Below are positions 1 to 8,053 of a stretch of DNA of 19,028 nucleotides, one piece after another. How positions within the stretch are numbered: the first letter of the stretch is position 1; the number at the start of each line of letters is the position of its first letter. Made by a program: the position numbers and the translations under genes. This stretch comes from an uncultured Streptococcus sp. Its GTDB lineage: Bacteria; Bacillota; Bacilli; Lactobacillales; Streptococcaceae. Below the pieces are notes generated by a model, which did no database searches, was not told the origin of the DNA, and saw only the letters and a program-made list of their open reading frames with translations. Where the stretch lies: positions 1 through 19,028 of the forward strand of contig CAJZGT010000009.1 in NCBI GenBank assembly GCA_916048145.1, written 5' to 3'.

Positions 1-1212
1 AGTCGGGTCTTGATTTTAGCTCCGTCAGGTTTAATCTACAACTGGGCAGATGAATTTCAGAAGTTTGTCCCACAGTTGGATGTAGCTGTTGTTCATGGCT
101 TGAAAGCTAGTCGTGAAGAGATTCTTGCTGAAAGCCATCAAATCTATGTGACGAGCTATGCCACCTTCCGTCAGGATAGCGATCTTTATCAGGGGATGGC
201 CTTTGACTTCCTTTTCTTAGATGAGGCTCAGGTCATGAAAAATGCCCAGACCAAGATAGCCCAGACTTTGAGACAATTTGTGGTGCCGTCAGTTTTTGCC
301 TTATCAGGGACTCCGATTGAAAACAATCTGGGTGAGCTGTGGTCTATTTTCCAAATCGTCATGCCAGGACTTTTGCCAAGCAAGAAAGAATTTATGAAAT
401 TACCAGCTGAGCGCGTTGCTCAGTTTATCAAACCTTTCGTGATGCGGCGCAAGAAAGAAGAAGTTCTGACTGAATTACCAGACTTGATTGAAGTGGTTTA
501 TAAGAATGAACTGGAAGACAATCAAAAGGCTATATACCTAGCCCAGTTGCAACAGATGCGAGACCGTCTAGCTCAAGTGTCAGACCAGGAATTCCAGCGA
601 AGTCGAGTGGAAATCTTGTCTGGTCTGATGCGCTTGCGCCAAATCTGTGACACTCCTGCCCTCTTTATGGAAGATTATCAGGGAGCCAGTGGCAAACTGG
701 ATAGTCTTCGAGATCTTCTGGTTCAGGTGGCAGACGGTGGACACCGTGTCTTGATTTTCTCGCAGTTCAAGGGAATGTTGGAGAAAATTGAACAAGAACT
801 GCCAGACTTGGGCATGACATCCTTTAAAATTACGGGTTCAACCCCAGCCAAGGAAAGACAAGACATGACCAAGGCCTTTAATCAAGGAGAAAGAGATGCA
901 TTTCTGATTTCTCTTAAGGCTGGTGGTGTCGGTCTGAACCTGACAGGTGCTGATACAGTGATTTTGGTTGACCTTTGGTGGAATCCTGCGGTGGAAGCGC
1001 AAGCTATTGGCCGTGCCCATCGAATGGGTCAGGAAGAAACGGTTGAGGTCTATCGCTTGGTGACCAAGGGAACCATTGAAGAAAAAATTCAGGAACTCCA
1101 AGAACAAAAGAAACATCTGGTGTCACAAGTATTGGATGGAACAGAGTCACGTGGCAGTCTGACCCTAGCAGAAATTAGAGAAATTTTGGGAATTTCTGAA
1201 GCCAGCACTTGA
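1..1212 (+). CDS. SNF2-family DEAD/DEAH-box helicase, C-terminal part (5' end outside window)
   Basis: The reading frame is open from base 1, so the start codon lies upstream and only about 403 C-terminal residues are present. Visible helicase motifs in order are: Ia (LAPSGLIYNW at the left edge), II as DEAQ (FLFLDEAQ), III (LSGTPIENNLGELWSIF), IV (VLIFSQFKGML), V (SLKAGGVGLNLTGAD) and VI (QAIGRAHRMGQ). This set is diagnostic of Swi2/Snf2 ATPases (RapA/HepA-like). Walker A and any N-terminal zinc-binding (SWIM-type) region would be upstream. The family uses ATP to translocate on double-stranded DNA and remodel protein-DNA complexes; its exact job in streptococci is not settled. No terminator follows the stop, and the next gene's promoter overlaps the stop codon. 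Confidence 0.93.
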   Translation, partial: SRVLILAPSGLIYNWADEFQKFVPQLDVAVVHGLKASREEILAESHQIYVTSYATFRQDSDLYQGMAFDFLFLDEAQVMKNAQTKIAQTLRQFVVPSVFALSGTPIENNLGELWSIFQIVMPGLLPSKKEFMKLPAERVAQFIKPFVMRRKKEEVLTELPDLIEVVYKNELEDNQKAIYLAQLQQMRDRLAQVSDQEFQRSRVEILSGLMRLRQICDTPALFMEDYQGASGKLDSLRDLLVQVADGGHRVLIFSQFKGMLEKIEQELPDLGMTSFKITGSTPAKERQDMTKAFNQGERDAFLISLKAGGVGLNLTGADTVILVDLWWNPAVEAQAIGRAHRMGQEETVEVYRLVTKGTIEEKIQELQEQKKHLVSQVLDGTESRGSLTLAEIREILGISEAST

Positions 1213-1236
1213 AAAATCAAGACAATACGCTATAAT
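1209..1236 (+). promoter_or_regulatory. Sigma-A type promoter for the murC operon
   Basis: TTGAAA at 1209-1214 and a perfect TATAAT at 1231-1236 are separated by 16 bases. The -35 box overlaps the helicase stop codon (1210-1212). Predicted transcription start is near 1243, giving a leader of under 20 bases with GAAAGGA as ribosome site. A 5-bp dyad (CTTGA/TCAAG, 1208-1221) sits over the -35 box and may be chance. Confidence 0.7.
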
Positions 1237-1259
1237 GAAGTGTTGAAAGGAAATAGAAA

Positions 1260-1877
1260 ATGAGAGAAGAACGATTTCCATTGGTGTCAGATGATGAGGT
1301 CATACTGACTGAAATGCCAGTCATGAACTTGTACGATGAATCTGATTTTATCAGTAATATCAAGGGAGAATACCGTGATAAGAATTATCTGGAGTGGGCC
1401 CCTATTACTGAAGAAAAACCAGCAAAACCGATTGAAAAGCCAGTAGAGAAACCTAAGAAGTCTGGTTTAGGAGTTAAAAAAGAAGGAAAGAGCTATGCAG
1501 AGGTGGCGCGTGAAGAAGCGCGTGCGGATTTGAAAAAGAAACGCTCAGCAAGTTATCTGACTAAGGATATTACTCCTACAAGACGCCATTCTCAGCCAAG
1601 TCTGGTTAGACAGGGCAATCAACCTACCGCGCCTTTCCAAAAGGAAAATCCTGGTGAATTTGTCAAATATAGTCAAAAATTGACCCAGTCTCATTACATC
1701 TTGGCGGAAGAAGTGAGCAATATTTCGACTCAAGCTGAGCCAAAAGAAACTTCAGGTCCAAAGAAAAATAATTATGATTTTCTGAAGAAGAGCCAAATCT
1801 ACAATAAAAAAAGTAAACAAACAGAACAAGAACGTCGGGTTGCCCAAGAGTTGAATCTGACCAGAATTACAGAATAG
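1260..1877 (+). CDS. Uncharacterised hydrophilic, probably disordered protein upstream of murC
   Basis: This 205-residue protein starts at ATG 1260, eight bases after GAAAGGA. I recognise no catalytic domain, signal peptide or membrane segment. The first ~55 residues are acidic ([14 protein letters not shown]). Residues ~58-75 form a Pro/Lys/Glu stretch with repeated KP/EKP units, followed by a Lys/Arg/Ala/Glu-rich stretch likely to be charged helix. The C-terminal quarter is again Lys/Gln/Glu rich and ends in LTRITE. The composition suggests an intrinsically disordered cytoplasmic protein. It has its own promoter and its stop lies 10 bases before murC, so the two are almost certainly co-transcribed. 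From memory, a homologue occupies the same place in other streptococci. A link to cell-wall synthesis or division is inferred from position only. Confidence 0.85.
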   Translation: MREERFPLVSDDEVILTEMPVMNLYDESDFISNIKGEYRDKNYLEWAPITEEKPAKPIEKPVEKPKKSGLGVKKEGKSYAEVAREEARADLKKKRSASYLTKDITPTRRHSQPSLVRQGNQPTAPFQKENPGEFVKYSQKLTQSHYILAEEVSNISTQAEPKETSGPKKNNYDFLKKSQIYNKKSKQTEQERRVAQELNLTRITE

Positions 1878-1887
1878 GGGAGAAAAC

Positions 1888-3222
1888 ATGCCAAAGACAT
1901 ATCATTTTATCGGAATTAAAGGATCAGGGATGAGTGCCTTGGCCTTGATGTTGCACCAAATGGGGCATAAGGTACAGGGATCAGATGTTGAAAAGTACTA
2001 CTTTACTCAACGTGGTCTTGAGCAGGCAGGGATTACCATTCTTCCTTTTGATGAAAAGAATCTAGACGGTGATATGGAAATTATCGCTGGAAATGCCTTT
2101 CGTCCAGATAACAACGTAGAAATTGCCTATGCAGACCAAAATGGTATCAGCTACAAACGTTACCATGAATTTCTAGGTAGCTTTATGCGCGACTTTGTCA
2201 GCATGGGAGTAGCAGGAGCACATGGAAAAACTTCAACGACAGGTATGTTGTCTCATGTCTTGTCTCATATCACGGATACTAGCTTCTTGATTGGAGACGG
2301 GACTGGTCGTGGTTCAGCCAATGCCAAATATTTTGTCTTTGAATCTGACGAATATGAGCGTCACTTTATGCCTTACCATCCAGAATACTCTATTATCACC
2401 AACATTGACTTTGACCATCCAGACTATTTCACAAGTCTAGAGGATGTTTTCAATGCCTTTAACGACTATGCTAAACAAATTACCAAAGGTTTGTTTATCT
2501 ACGGTGAAGATGCTGAATTGCGTAAGATTACGTCTGATGCACCAATTTATTATTATGGTTTTGAAGCAGAAGGTAATGACTTTGTCGCTAGTGATCTTCT
2601 TCGTTCAACAACTGGTTCAACCTTCACAGTTCATTTCCGTGGTCAAGAATTAGGGCAATTCCACATTCCAACCTTTGGTCGTCACAATATCATGAATGCG
2701 ACAGCCGTTATTGGTCTTCTTTACACAGCAGGATTTGATTTGAACTTGGTGCGTGAACACTTGAAAACATTTGCCGGTGTTAAGCGTCGTTTCACTGAGA
2801 AAATTGTCAATGACACAGTGATTATCGATGACTTTGCCCACCATCCAACAGAAATCATTGCGACCTTGGATGCGGCTCGTCAGAAATACCCAAGCAAGGA
2901 AATTGTAGCAGTCTTCCAACCGCATACCTTTACAAGAACCATTGCCTTGTTGGACGAATTTGCCCACGCTTTGAACCAAGCGGATGCAGTTTACCTAGCG
3001 CAAATTTATGGATCTGCTCGTGAAGTAGACCATGGTGATGTTAAGGTAGAAGACCTAGCCAATAAAATCAACAAGAAACACCAAGTGATTACTGTTGAAA
3101 ATGTTTCTCCACTCCTAGACCATAACAATGCTGTCTATGTCTTTATGGGAGCAGGAGATATCCAGACCTATGAATATTCATTCGAGCGTCTCTTGTCTAA
3201 TTTGACAAGCAATGTTCAATAG
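1888..3222 (+). CDS. murC: UDP-N-acetylmuramate--L-alanine ligase MurC
   Basis: MurC joins L-alanine to UDP-N-acetylmuramate using ATP, the first amino-acid addition in the cytoplasmic synthesis of the peptidoglycan stem peptide. The 444-residue length is normal for the family. The N-terminal UDP-binding Rossmann loop is at residues ~9-16 (GIKGSGMS). The ATP-binding P-loop of the Mur ligase central domain is at 109-117 (AGAHGKTST). [20 protein letters not shown] and [11 protein letters not shown] follow, as expected for MurC rather than MurD/E/F. The C-terminal domain ends near [20 protein letters not shown]. The start is fixed by AGGGGA at 1876-1881. It lies 10 bases after the disordered-protein gene and 9 bases before a GNAT gene, so it is the middle of an operon. 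Confidence 0.98.
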   Translation: MPKTYHFIGIKGSGMSALALMLHQMGHKVQGSDVEKYYFTQRGLEQAGITILPFDEKNLDGDMEIIAGNAFRPDNNVEIAYADQNGISYKRYHEFLGSFMRDFVSMGVAGAHGKTSTTGMLSHVLSHITDTSFLIGDGTGRGSANAKYFVFESDEYERHFMPYHPEYSIITNIDFDHPDYFTSLEDVFNAFNDYAKQITKGLFIYGEDAELRKITSDAPIYYYGFEAEGNDFVASDLLRSTTGSTFTVHFRGQELGQFHIPTFGRHNIMNATAVIGLLYTAGFDLNLVREHLKTFAGVKRRFTEKIVNDTVIIDDFAHHPTEIIATLDAARQKYPSKEIVAVFQPHTFTRTIALLDEFAHALNQADAVYLAQIYGSAREVDHGDVKVEDLANKINKKHQVITVENVSPLLDHNNAVYVFMGAGDIQTYEYSFERLLSNLTSNVQ

Positions 3223-3231
3223 GAAGTTTTC

Positions 3232-3705
3232 ATGGAAATTCCAATTAAGATCATTCAGGCAAGTAAGTCTGATTTGGCTGAGATAGAGACACTTCAGGCT
3301 TCATCTTTTCCAGCTGAAAAGCAGCAACCTTCCCATATCTTAGAAGAAAGTATCCGTAAGTGTGCGGATACCTTTCTTCTAGCTAGGGATGAAAATCAGC
3401 TTCTGGGCTATATTCTAGGTGGTCCTTACCCACACAATCCGAAATGTCTAGAAATACATTCTTTAGTCATTGATACTGACCATCAGAGACAGGGCTTGGG
3501 AACGCTTCTTCTTGCGGCTTTGAAAGATGTGGCAGTTGAGCTGGATTACAAAGCTATTCGTTTGAAGAGTCCGGATGAGTTGCTTTCCTATTTTGAAATG
3601 AACGGTTTTATTGATGAAGAAGAGACAGATTCGCTTTATGCAGCTAGTCAAGGTTTTAGTATGATTTGGTTTAATCTCTTTTTTAGGAGGCGAAATGGAA
3701 ATTAG
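3232..3705 (+). CDS. GNAT-family N-acetyltransferase
   Basis: This 157-residue protein has the GNAT fold: an N-terminal region (residues 1-55), a beta strand with LLGYILGG (~57-64), motif A SLVIDTDHQRQGLG (77-90) with the acetyl-CoA pyrophosphate loop Q85-x-x-G88-x-G90, and motif B with LLSYFEMNGF (~117-126). The substrate is unknown. ATG 3232 follows AGGAAG (3221-3226), which begins inside the murC stop codon, so translation is likely coupled to murC. The 3' end overlaps the next GNAT gene by 11 bases, and the AGGAGG of that gene lies inside this one. The pair looks like diverged tandem relatives rather than a recent duplication, as sequence similarity outside the fold motifs is low by eye. 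Confidence 0.92.
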   Translation: MEIPIKIIQASKSDLAEIETLQASSFPAEKQQPSHILEESIRKCADTFLLARDENQLLGYILGGPYPHNPKCLEIHSLVIDTDHQRQGLGTLLLAALKDVAVELDYKAIRLKSPDELLSYFEMNGFIDEEETDSLYAASQGFSMIWFNLFFRRRNGN

Positions 3706-4189
3706 GAAAGCAAGATTAGAAGATTTGGATCGTATCGTTGAGATTGAGCTAGAAAATTTCTCGATTGAAGAAGCCATTCCTCGCTCTGTTTTTGAGGCGC
3801 ATTTGCGAGAAATTCAGACCTCGTTTCTGGTTGCAGAAAAAGAAGGCAGAATCATGGGGTATATAGAAGGGCCAGTTGGACTACACCGCCATCTGCAAGA
3901 TCAGTCTTTTACAGAAGAGATAGAAGATTATAGTCATAAGCCTGGTGGTTATATCTCTGTGACCTGTCTTTCTATTGCTAAAGAATCACAGGGACTTGGA
4001 CTTGGTAAAAAATTACTAACAGTCTTGAAAGAACTGGCTCTTGAACACGAAAGAGAAGGCATTAACCTAACCTGTCATGACTATCTCATCGCCTACTACG
4101 AAAAGCATGGATTTGTCAATGAAGGCCAGTCCCAGTCAACCTTTGCAGGGGAAACATGGTATGATATGGTCTGGGAAGCTAAAAAATAA
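3695..4189 (+). CDS. GNAT-family N-acetyltransferase (second of a tandem pair)
   Basis: This is a 164-residue single-domain acetyltransferase. The acetyl-CoA loop is Q99-x-x-G102-x-G104 within ESQGLGLGKKLL, preceded by the motif A strand YISVTCLSIAKE. Motif B is the helix with YYEKHGF (134-140). The charged segment at residues 60-85 resembles an insertion seen in arylalkylamine-type/RimI-like GNATs, but I cannot name a substrate. The start ATG 3695 has a strong AGGAGG at 3685-3690 inside the preceding gene. It is the last gene of the murC transcription unit, with a terminator starting 5 bases after the stop. Its place after murC suggests co-expression, not necessarily a role in peptidoglycan. 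Confidence 0.92.
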   Translation: MEIRKARLEDLDRIVEIELENFSIEEAIPRSVFEAHLREIQTSFLVAEKEGRIMGYIEGPVGLHRHLQDQSFTEEIEDYSHKPGGYISVTCLSIAKESQGLGLGKKLLTVLKELALEHEREGINLTCHDYLIAYYEKHGFVNEGQSQSTFAGETWYDMVWEAKK

Positions 4190-4193
4190 GCTG

Positions 4194-4227
4194 GAAAAGC
4201 ATGTTAGGTTGCTTTTCTTTCGTTTTT
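4194..4227 (+). terminator. Intrinsic terminator of the murC operon
   Basis: An 8-bp perfect stem GAAAAGCA (4194-4201) / TGCTTTTC (4210-4217) with an 8-base loop is followed by a T-rich tract TTTCGTTTTT (4218-4227). Confidence 0.85.
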
Positions 4228-4237
4228 AAGATATAAT
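4209..4237 (+). promoter_or_regulatory. Probable promoter of mltG
   Basis: TATAAT at 4232-4237 is preceded, after 17 bases, by TTGCTT (4209-4214), which forms part of the 3' arm of the upstream terminator. Terminator and promoter are therefore physically merged. The predicted transcription start is near 4244, only ~10 bases before the AAGGAGG ribosome site. Confidence 0.65.
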
Positions 4238-4268
4238 ATTATGGACTGTCAACAAGGAGGTAAATCTT

Positions 4269-5972
4269 TTGAGTGAAAATCCAAAAGAAGAAAAATTAAG
4301 CTTTAAAGAGCAGATTTTACGTGATTTAGAGAGAGTAAAAAAACAAGATAGAAGTGAGCAAGAAAACGAGATTACAAGTTTTGAAACTCCTTCGTCTCCA
4401 GAAAATTCAGTAGTTCCTTCAATTCAGGACAACGAACCTTCAGCAGAAGAGTTGATGGCTAATTCTCTCTCTGTTGTGGATCAAATATTAAAGAACGCTC
4501 CTAGTGTTCCGTCACGTTCAAATGATATTTCGGATGAAATTGCAGCAAATGAAGAAGTTGCAGAATCTAAAATTGAAGCGGCTGCTGAGCCTGTAGTTGA
4601 ACCTGTAGAACCTATTTTTGAGCCAGTTCAACCGAAAGTAGAACCTGTAAAGCTTAACGAAGAGAAAGAATTTAACGAGATTCCAACAAAGGTTGCGGTG
4701 TCGTATAAAATAAGTAAACAACCGGAAGAAGTTAGTACTCCTGCACAGGATAATGATCTATCTGAGTCAGCTGAATTAACAGACAGCCTAGCTAGTGCTC
4801 CGAGACGTAGTCGTCGCGAAGCTACAAAATCAACTGCTAAGAAGAAGTCAAAAGGGAAAGGATGTCTTGTTGGCTTCTTGTTATTCTTGGTAGTTGTGTC
4901 TCTGGGTGGCTATTTTGGCTATGTCTATATTCAAGATTCATTTAAACCAATTGATGCGAATTCTAAGGAGTATGTTACTGTTCAAATTCCAGAAGGTTCC
5001 AATGTCCAAGAAATTGGGAATGCTTTGGAAAAATCTGGTTTGGTCAAACATGGAATTATCTTCAGCTTGTATGCTAAGTACAAAAATTACTCTGATTTCA
5101 AATCAGGATACTATAACTTGATGAAGAGTATGAGTACGGATGATTTGATTAAAGAATTGCAAAAAGGTGGTACACCTGAACCTCAGGCCCCATCTCTTGC
5201 GAACTTGACAATTCCAGAAGGTTATACAATTGATCAAATCGCACAAGCAGTGGGACAACTTGAAGGTAATTTTAAAGAAGCTCTTACGGCAGATGCCTTC
5301 TTGACAAAAGTTCAAGATGAAACCTTTATTGCTCAAGAGGTAGCTAAGTATCCAAACTTGCTTGAAAGTTTGCCAACAAAAGAGTCTGGTGTTCGTTATC
5401 GTTTGGAGGGATATCTTTTCCCAGCAACCTACTCTATCAAGGAAAGCACAACTATTGAAAGTTTGATTGATGAGATGCTGTCTGCTATGGATAAGGCCTT
5501 ATCAAACCATTATAGTTCGATTAAAGAAAAGAATTTGACGGTTAATGAATTGTTGACGATTGCATCCCTTGTGGAAAAAGAGGGTGCTCAGACAGAAGAT
5601 CGCAAAAAAATTGCTGGTGTTTTCTATAATCGTTTGAACCTTGGTATGCCCCTTCAAAGTAATATTGCTATTCTATATGCTCAAGGAAAACTTGGTCAGA
5701 AAATTAGTTTAGCCGATGATGCTGGAATTGATACAAATATTGATTCACCTTTTAACGTCTATACTCGTCTGGGTCTTATGCCTGGGCCAGTTGATAGCCC
5801 AAGTCTTGATGCTATTGAAGCAAGTGTTAACCAAACAAAGAGTGAATACTTGTACTTTGTGGCCAATGTTGAAGATGGAAAAGTTTACTTTGCAACAACC
5901 AAAGATGAACATGATAAAAATGTTGCACAGCATATCAACAGCAAATTATCCCAATCAAGTAGTGCAAACTAA
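4269..5972 (+). CDS. mltG: Endolytic murein transglycosylase MltG (YceG family)
   Basis: MltG cuts nascent glycan strands at the outer face of the membrane and in streptococci works with the peripheral wall-synthesis machinery. The 567-residue protein has a long cytoplasmic N-terminus (1-~197) that is acidic, low in complexity and carries repeated VEPV/EPV units at ~106-130. A basic stretch (RRSRREATKSTAKKKSKGKG) precedes a single membrane helix at ~199-220. The extracytoplasmic part begins IDANSKEYVTVQIPEG (a LysM-like subdomain), followed by the YceG catalytic domain. The catalytic motif IASLVEKEG contains Glu436 and Glu438, one of which should be the active-site acid by family comparison; VFYNRL and SPFNVY follow. 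The start is TTG at 4269, eight bases after a perfect AAGGAGG (4254-4260), and no ATG is better placed. A terminator overlaps the stop codon. Confidence 0.96.
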   Translation: MSENPKEEKLSFKEQILRDLERVKKQDRSEQENEITSFETPSSPENSVVPSIQDNEPSAEELMANSLSVVDQILKNAPSVPSRSNDISDEIAANEEVAESKIEAAAEPVVEPVEPIFEPVQPKVEPVKLNEEKEFNEIPTKVAVSYKISKQPEEVSTPAQDNDLSESAELTDSLASAPRRSRREATKSTAKKKSKGKGCLVGFLLFLVVVSLGGYFGYVYIQDSFKPIDANSKEYVTVQIPEGSNVQEIGNALEKSGLVKHGIIFSLYAKYKNYSDFKSGYYNLMKSMSTDDLIKELQKGGTPEPQAPSLANLTIPEGYTIDQIAQAVGQLEGNFKEALTADAFLTKVQDETFIAQEVAKYPNLLESLPTKESGVRYRLEGYLFPATYSIKESTTIESLIDEMLSAMDKALSNHYSSIKEKNLTVNELLTIASLVEKEGAQTEDRKKIAGVFYNRLNLGMPLQSNIAILYAQGKLGQKISLADDAGIDTNIDSPFNVYTRLGLMPGPVDSPSLDAIEASVNQTKSEYLYFVANVEDGKVYFATTKDEHDKNVAQHINSKLSQSSSAN

Positions 5973-5998
5973 AATTATGTGGTTCGCCACATAATTTT
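5971..5998 (+). terminator. Perfect 12-bp hairpin after mltG
   Basis: A perfect inverted repeat has arms at 5971-5982 (AAAATTATGTGG) and 5987-5998 with a TTCG loop. The mltG stop codon (5970-5972) runs into the left arm. The T tract is short (TTTTGCTTT), so termination may be partial, with read-through into greA. No clear promoter was found between it and greA. The A/T ends on both arms would let it act in both directions. Confidence 0.8.
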
Positions 5999-6030
5999 GC
6001 TTTAAAAGTTAAATAAGAAAGTTGAGAAAA

Positions 6031-6513
6031 ATGGCAGAAAAAACATATCCTATGACCCTAGCGGAAAAGGAAAAACTTGAAAAAGAATTAGAAGAATTGA
6101 AATTGGTCCGCCGACCAGAAGTGGTAGAACGCATTAAGATTGCCCGTTCATACGGTGACCTTTCTGAAAACAGTGAATATGAAGCAGCTAAGGATGAACA
6201 AGCCTTTGTCGAAGGACAAATCTCTAGCTTGGAAACAAAAATTCGCTATGCTGAAATCGTCAATAGCGACTCAGTTGCCCAAGACGAAGTAGCGATTGGT
6301 AAAACAGTCACTATCCAAGAAATTGGTGAGGACGAAGAAGAAGTTTATATTATCGTAGGTTCAGCGGGTGCGGATGCCTTTGCAGGTAAAGTTTCAAATG
6401 AAAGCCCAATTGGACAAGCCTTGATTGGCAAGAAAACAGGTGACACAGCAACCATTGAAACACCTGTTGGTAGCTATGATGTAAAAATCTTGAAGGTTGA
6501 AAAAACAGCCTAA
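6031..6513 (+). CDS. greA: Transcription elongation factor GreA
   Basis: GreA binds the secondary channel of RNA polymerase and stimulates cleavage of backtracked transcripts, rescuing stalled complexes. The 160-residue product has the N-terminal antiparallel coiled coil (~8-75) with the conserved tip around [20 protein letters not shown], whose acidic Asp/Glu residues coordinate magnesium in the polymerase active site. A C-terminal FKBP-like domain follows ([35 protein letters not shown]). I start it at ATG 6031, giving MAEKTYPMT as in other streptococci as I recall. An in-frame TTG at 6022 would add three residues but has no ribosome site. The ribosome site for 6031 is itself weak (AAGAAAG about 10 bases upstream). 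A strong terminator follows. Confidence 0.98.
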   Translation: MAEKTYPMTLAEKEKLEKELEELKLVRRPEVVERIKIARSYGDLSENSEYEAAKDEQAFVEGQISSLETKIRYAEIVNSDSVAQDEVAIGKTVTIQEIGEDEEEVYIIVGSAGADAFAGKVSNESPIGQALIGKKTGDTATIETPVGSYDVKILKVEKTA

Positions 6514-6520
6514 AAACAGA

Positions 6521-6562
6521 AAAAAGGAGTGGGGAGGCTGTGCGCTTCACTCACTCCTTTTT
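6521..6562 (+). terminator. Intrinsic terminator of greA
   Basis: An 11-bp stem AAAAAGGAGTG (6521-6531) / CACTCCTTTTT (6552-6562) encloses a 20-base loop and ends in a T run. The A and T runs at the two ends make it potentially bidirectional. Confidence 0.85.
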
Positions 6563-6588
6563 CCATTTTAAATTGAATTGGAGACGTT

Positions 6589-7953
6589 ATGAGTTCAAAG
6601 AAGAAAAAAAATAAGATGGAGCGTGGTCTGACCAATCGTCACGTGCAGGTTATGGCCATCGCTGGAACAATCGGAACAGGACTCTTTTTGGGAGCAGGTC
6701 GCTCTATTAGCCTAACAGGTCCGTCCATTGTACTGATTTATATGATTACAGGGGCCTTCATGTTCCTCATGATGCGTGCGGTTGGGGAAATGCTCTATCA
6801 AGATCCTGAGCAACATACATTTATCAACTTTATCACGCGCCATTTAGGTAAGGGCTGGGGTTATTTCTCAGTTTGGTCTTACTGGCTATCCGTTGTCTTT
6901 ATCGGTATGGCGGAAATCACTGCGATTTCTCACTATGTTCAGTTCTGGTTTCCTAGCTGGCCAAGTTGGATGATTGAGATTGGATTTTTGACCATTCTAG
7001 CCTTGGTCAATCTGATCGCGGTGAAGCTCTTTGGGGAAGTTGAGTTTTGGTTTGCTATGGTCAAGATTGTGGCTATTTTAGCTATGATTGCAACAGGAGT
7101 CTTTATGGTCTTGACAGGCTTTAAGACACCTCATGGAGTAGCAAGTTTGGCTAATATTGCCGACAATTTCTCCCTTTTCCCAAATGGTGGAGTGAACTTT
7201 GTCATGGCCTTCCAGATGGTTTTCTTTGCCTACCTCATGATTGAGTTTATCGGGGTAACAACTTCAGAAACAAAAAATCCACGCGAGGTCTTGCCAAAAG
7301 CCGTTAAGGAAATTCCTTTGCGTATCGCCTTTTTCTATGGAGGTGCCCTCTTAGCCATCATGGCTATCATTCCTTGGCGTGAACTTGCATCGGCTGATTC
7401 TCCCTTTGTTACGGTGTTTGAATTGGCAGGTATCAAGTGGGCAGCGGCCTTGATTAACTTCGTCGTTTTGACGTCAGCAGCATCTGCTCTTAACTCAACC
7501 CTTTATTCAACAGGTCGTCACTTGTATCAGATTGCTCATGATTCACCAAATCGTTTCCTAAAAGCAATTAAAGCAGATACTCTTTCTCGCCACAATGTGC
7601 CACAAAATGCCATCATCGCCTCAGCAATCTTGATTGCCCTAGCAGCCTTTATTAACATCTTGCCAGGTGTTTCCGATGCCTTTGCCTTGATTACGGCATC
7701 GTCATCAGGTGTCTATATCGCCATTTATATCTTGATTATGGTGGCTCACCTTAAATACCGCAAGTCACCAGACTTTATGGCGGATGGCTATCTCATGCCC
7801 CATTATCGTTTCCTAAATCCTTTAACCATGCTCTTCTTTGCCTTTGTCTTTGTAACTCTCTTTTTACAAGAGTCTACATTTGTAGGAGCAATTGGATCAG
7901 CTATTTGGATTATCGGTTTCGGTATTTATAGCCAGTGGAAATTTAGAAAATAG
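6589..7953 (+). CDS. APC-superfamily amino-acid permease (AAT family, CycA-like)
   Basis: This 454-residue integral membrane transporter has about 12 hydrophobic helices. Family signatures are the first-helix unwound motif IGTGLFLGAG (28-37), SLTGPSIVLIYMI, AVGEMLY, FGEVEFWFAMVKIVAI, SETKNPREVLPKA and INFVVLTSAASALNS. These match amino acid:proton symporters of the AAT group. By memory the pattern is closest to CycA (D-serine/D-alanine/glycine), but AroP, LysP and ProY share most of these motifs, so the substrate is not determined. The start ATG 6589 has GGAGA at 6580-6584 and is followed by a Lys-rich cytoplasmic tail. It stands alone between the greA terminator and its own terminator. I see no convincing promoter in the short gap, so a weak promoter or read-through from greA must be assumed. 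Confidence 0.93.
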   Translation: MSSKKKKNKMERGLTNRHVQVMAIAGTIGTGLFLGAGRSISLTGPSIVLIYMITGAFMFLMMRAVGEMLYQDPEQHTFINFITRHLGKGWGYFSVWSYWLSVVFIGMAEITAISHYVQFWFPSWPSWMIEIGFLTILALVNLIAVKLFGEVEFWFAMVKIVAILAMIATGVFMVLTGFKTPHGVASLANIADNFSLFPNGGVNFVMAFQMVFFAYLMIEFIGVTTSETKNPREVLPKAVKEIPLRIAFFYGGALLAIMAIIPWRELASADSPFVTVFELAGIKWAAALINFVVLTSAASALNSTLYSTGRHLYQIAHDSPNRFLKAIKADTLSRHNVPQNAIIASAILIALAAFINILPGVSDAFALITASSSGVYIAIYILIMVAHLKYRKSPDFMADGYLMPHYRFLNPLTMLFFAFVFVTLFLQESTFVGAIGSAIWIIGFGIYSQWKFRK

Positions 7954-7959
7954 ATTTGG

Positions 7960-7988
7960 AACTCATCAACTTAGCTTGATGAGTTTTT
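7960..7988 (+). terminator. Intrinsic terminator of the permease gene
   Basis: A perfect 10-bp stem AACTCATCAA (7960-7969) / TTGATGAGTT (7976-7985) with a 6-base loop is followed by further T residues to 7988. Confidence 0.88.
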
Positions 7989-7994
7989 GCTAGT

Positions 7995-8023
7995 TTGACA
8001 GTCTATTGAAATAAGACTATAAT
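7995..8023 (+). promoter_or_regulatory. Perfect consensus sigma-A promoter
   Basis: TTGACA (7995-8000) and TATAAT (8018-8023) are both exact consensus and separated by the ideal 17 bases. It starts 7 bases after the preceding terminator and drives the GNAT gene at 8054. The predicted transcript start is near 8030, with GAGGAGG (8042-8048) as ribosome site. Such a strong promoter for a single small acetyltransferase is noteworthy. Confidence 0.9.
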
Positions 8024-8053
8024 CAAGCTGTATCAGTTTTCGAGGAGGTTTGG

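Noticed and set aside
2650..2979. 109-codon minus-strand frame under murC
   Set aside because: Wholly antisense to the conserved MurC C-terminal half, with no start signals.
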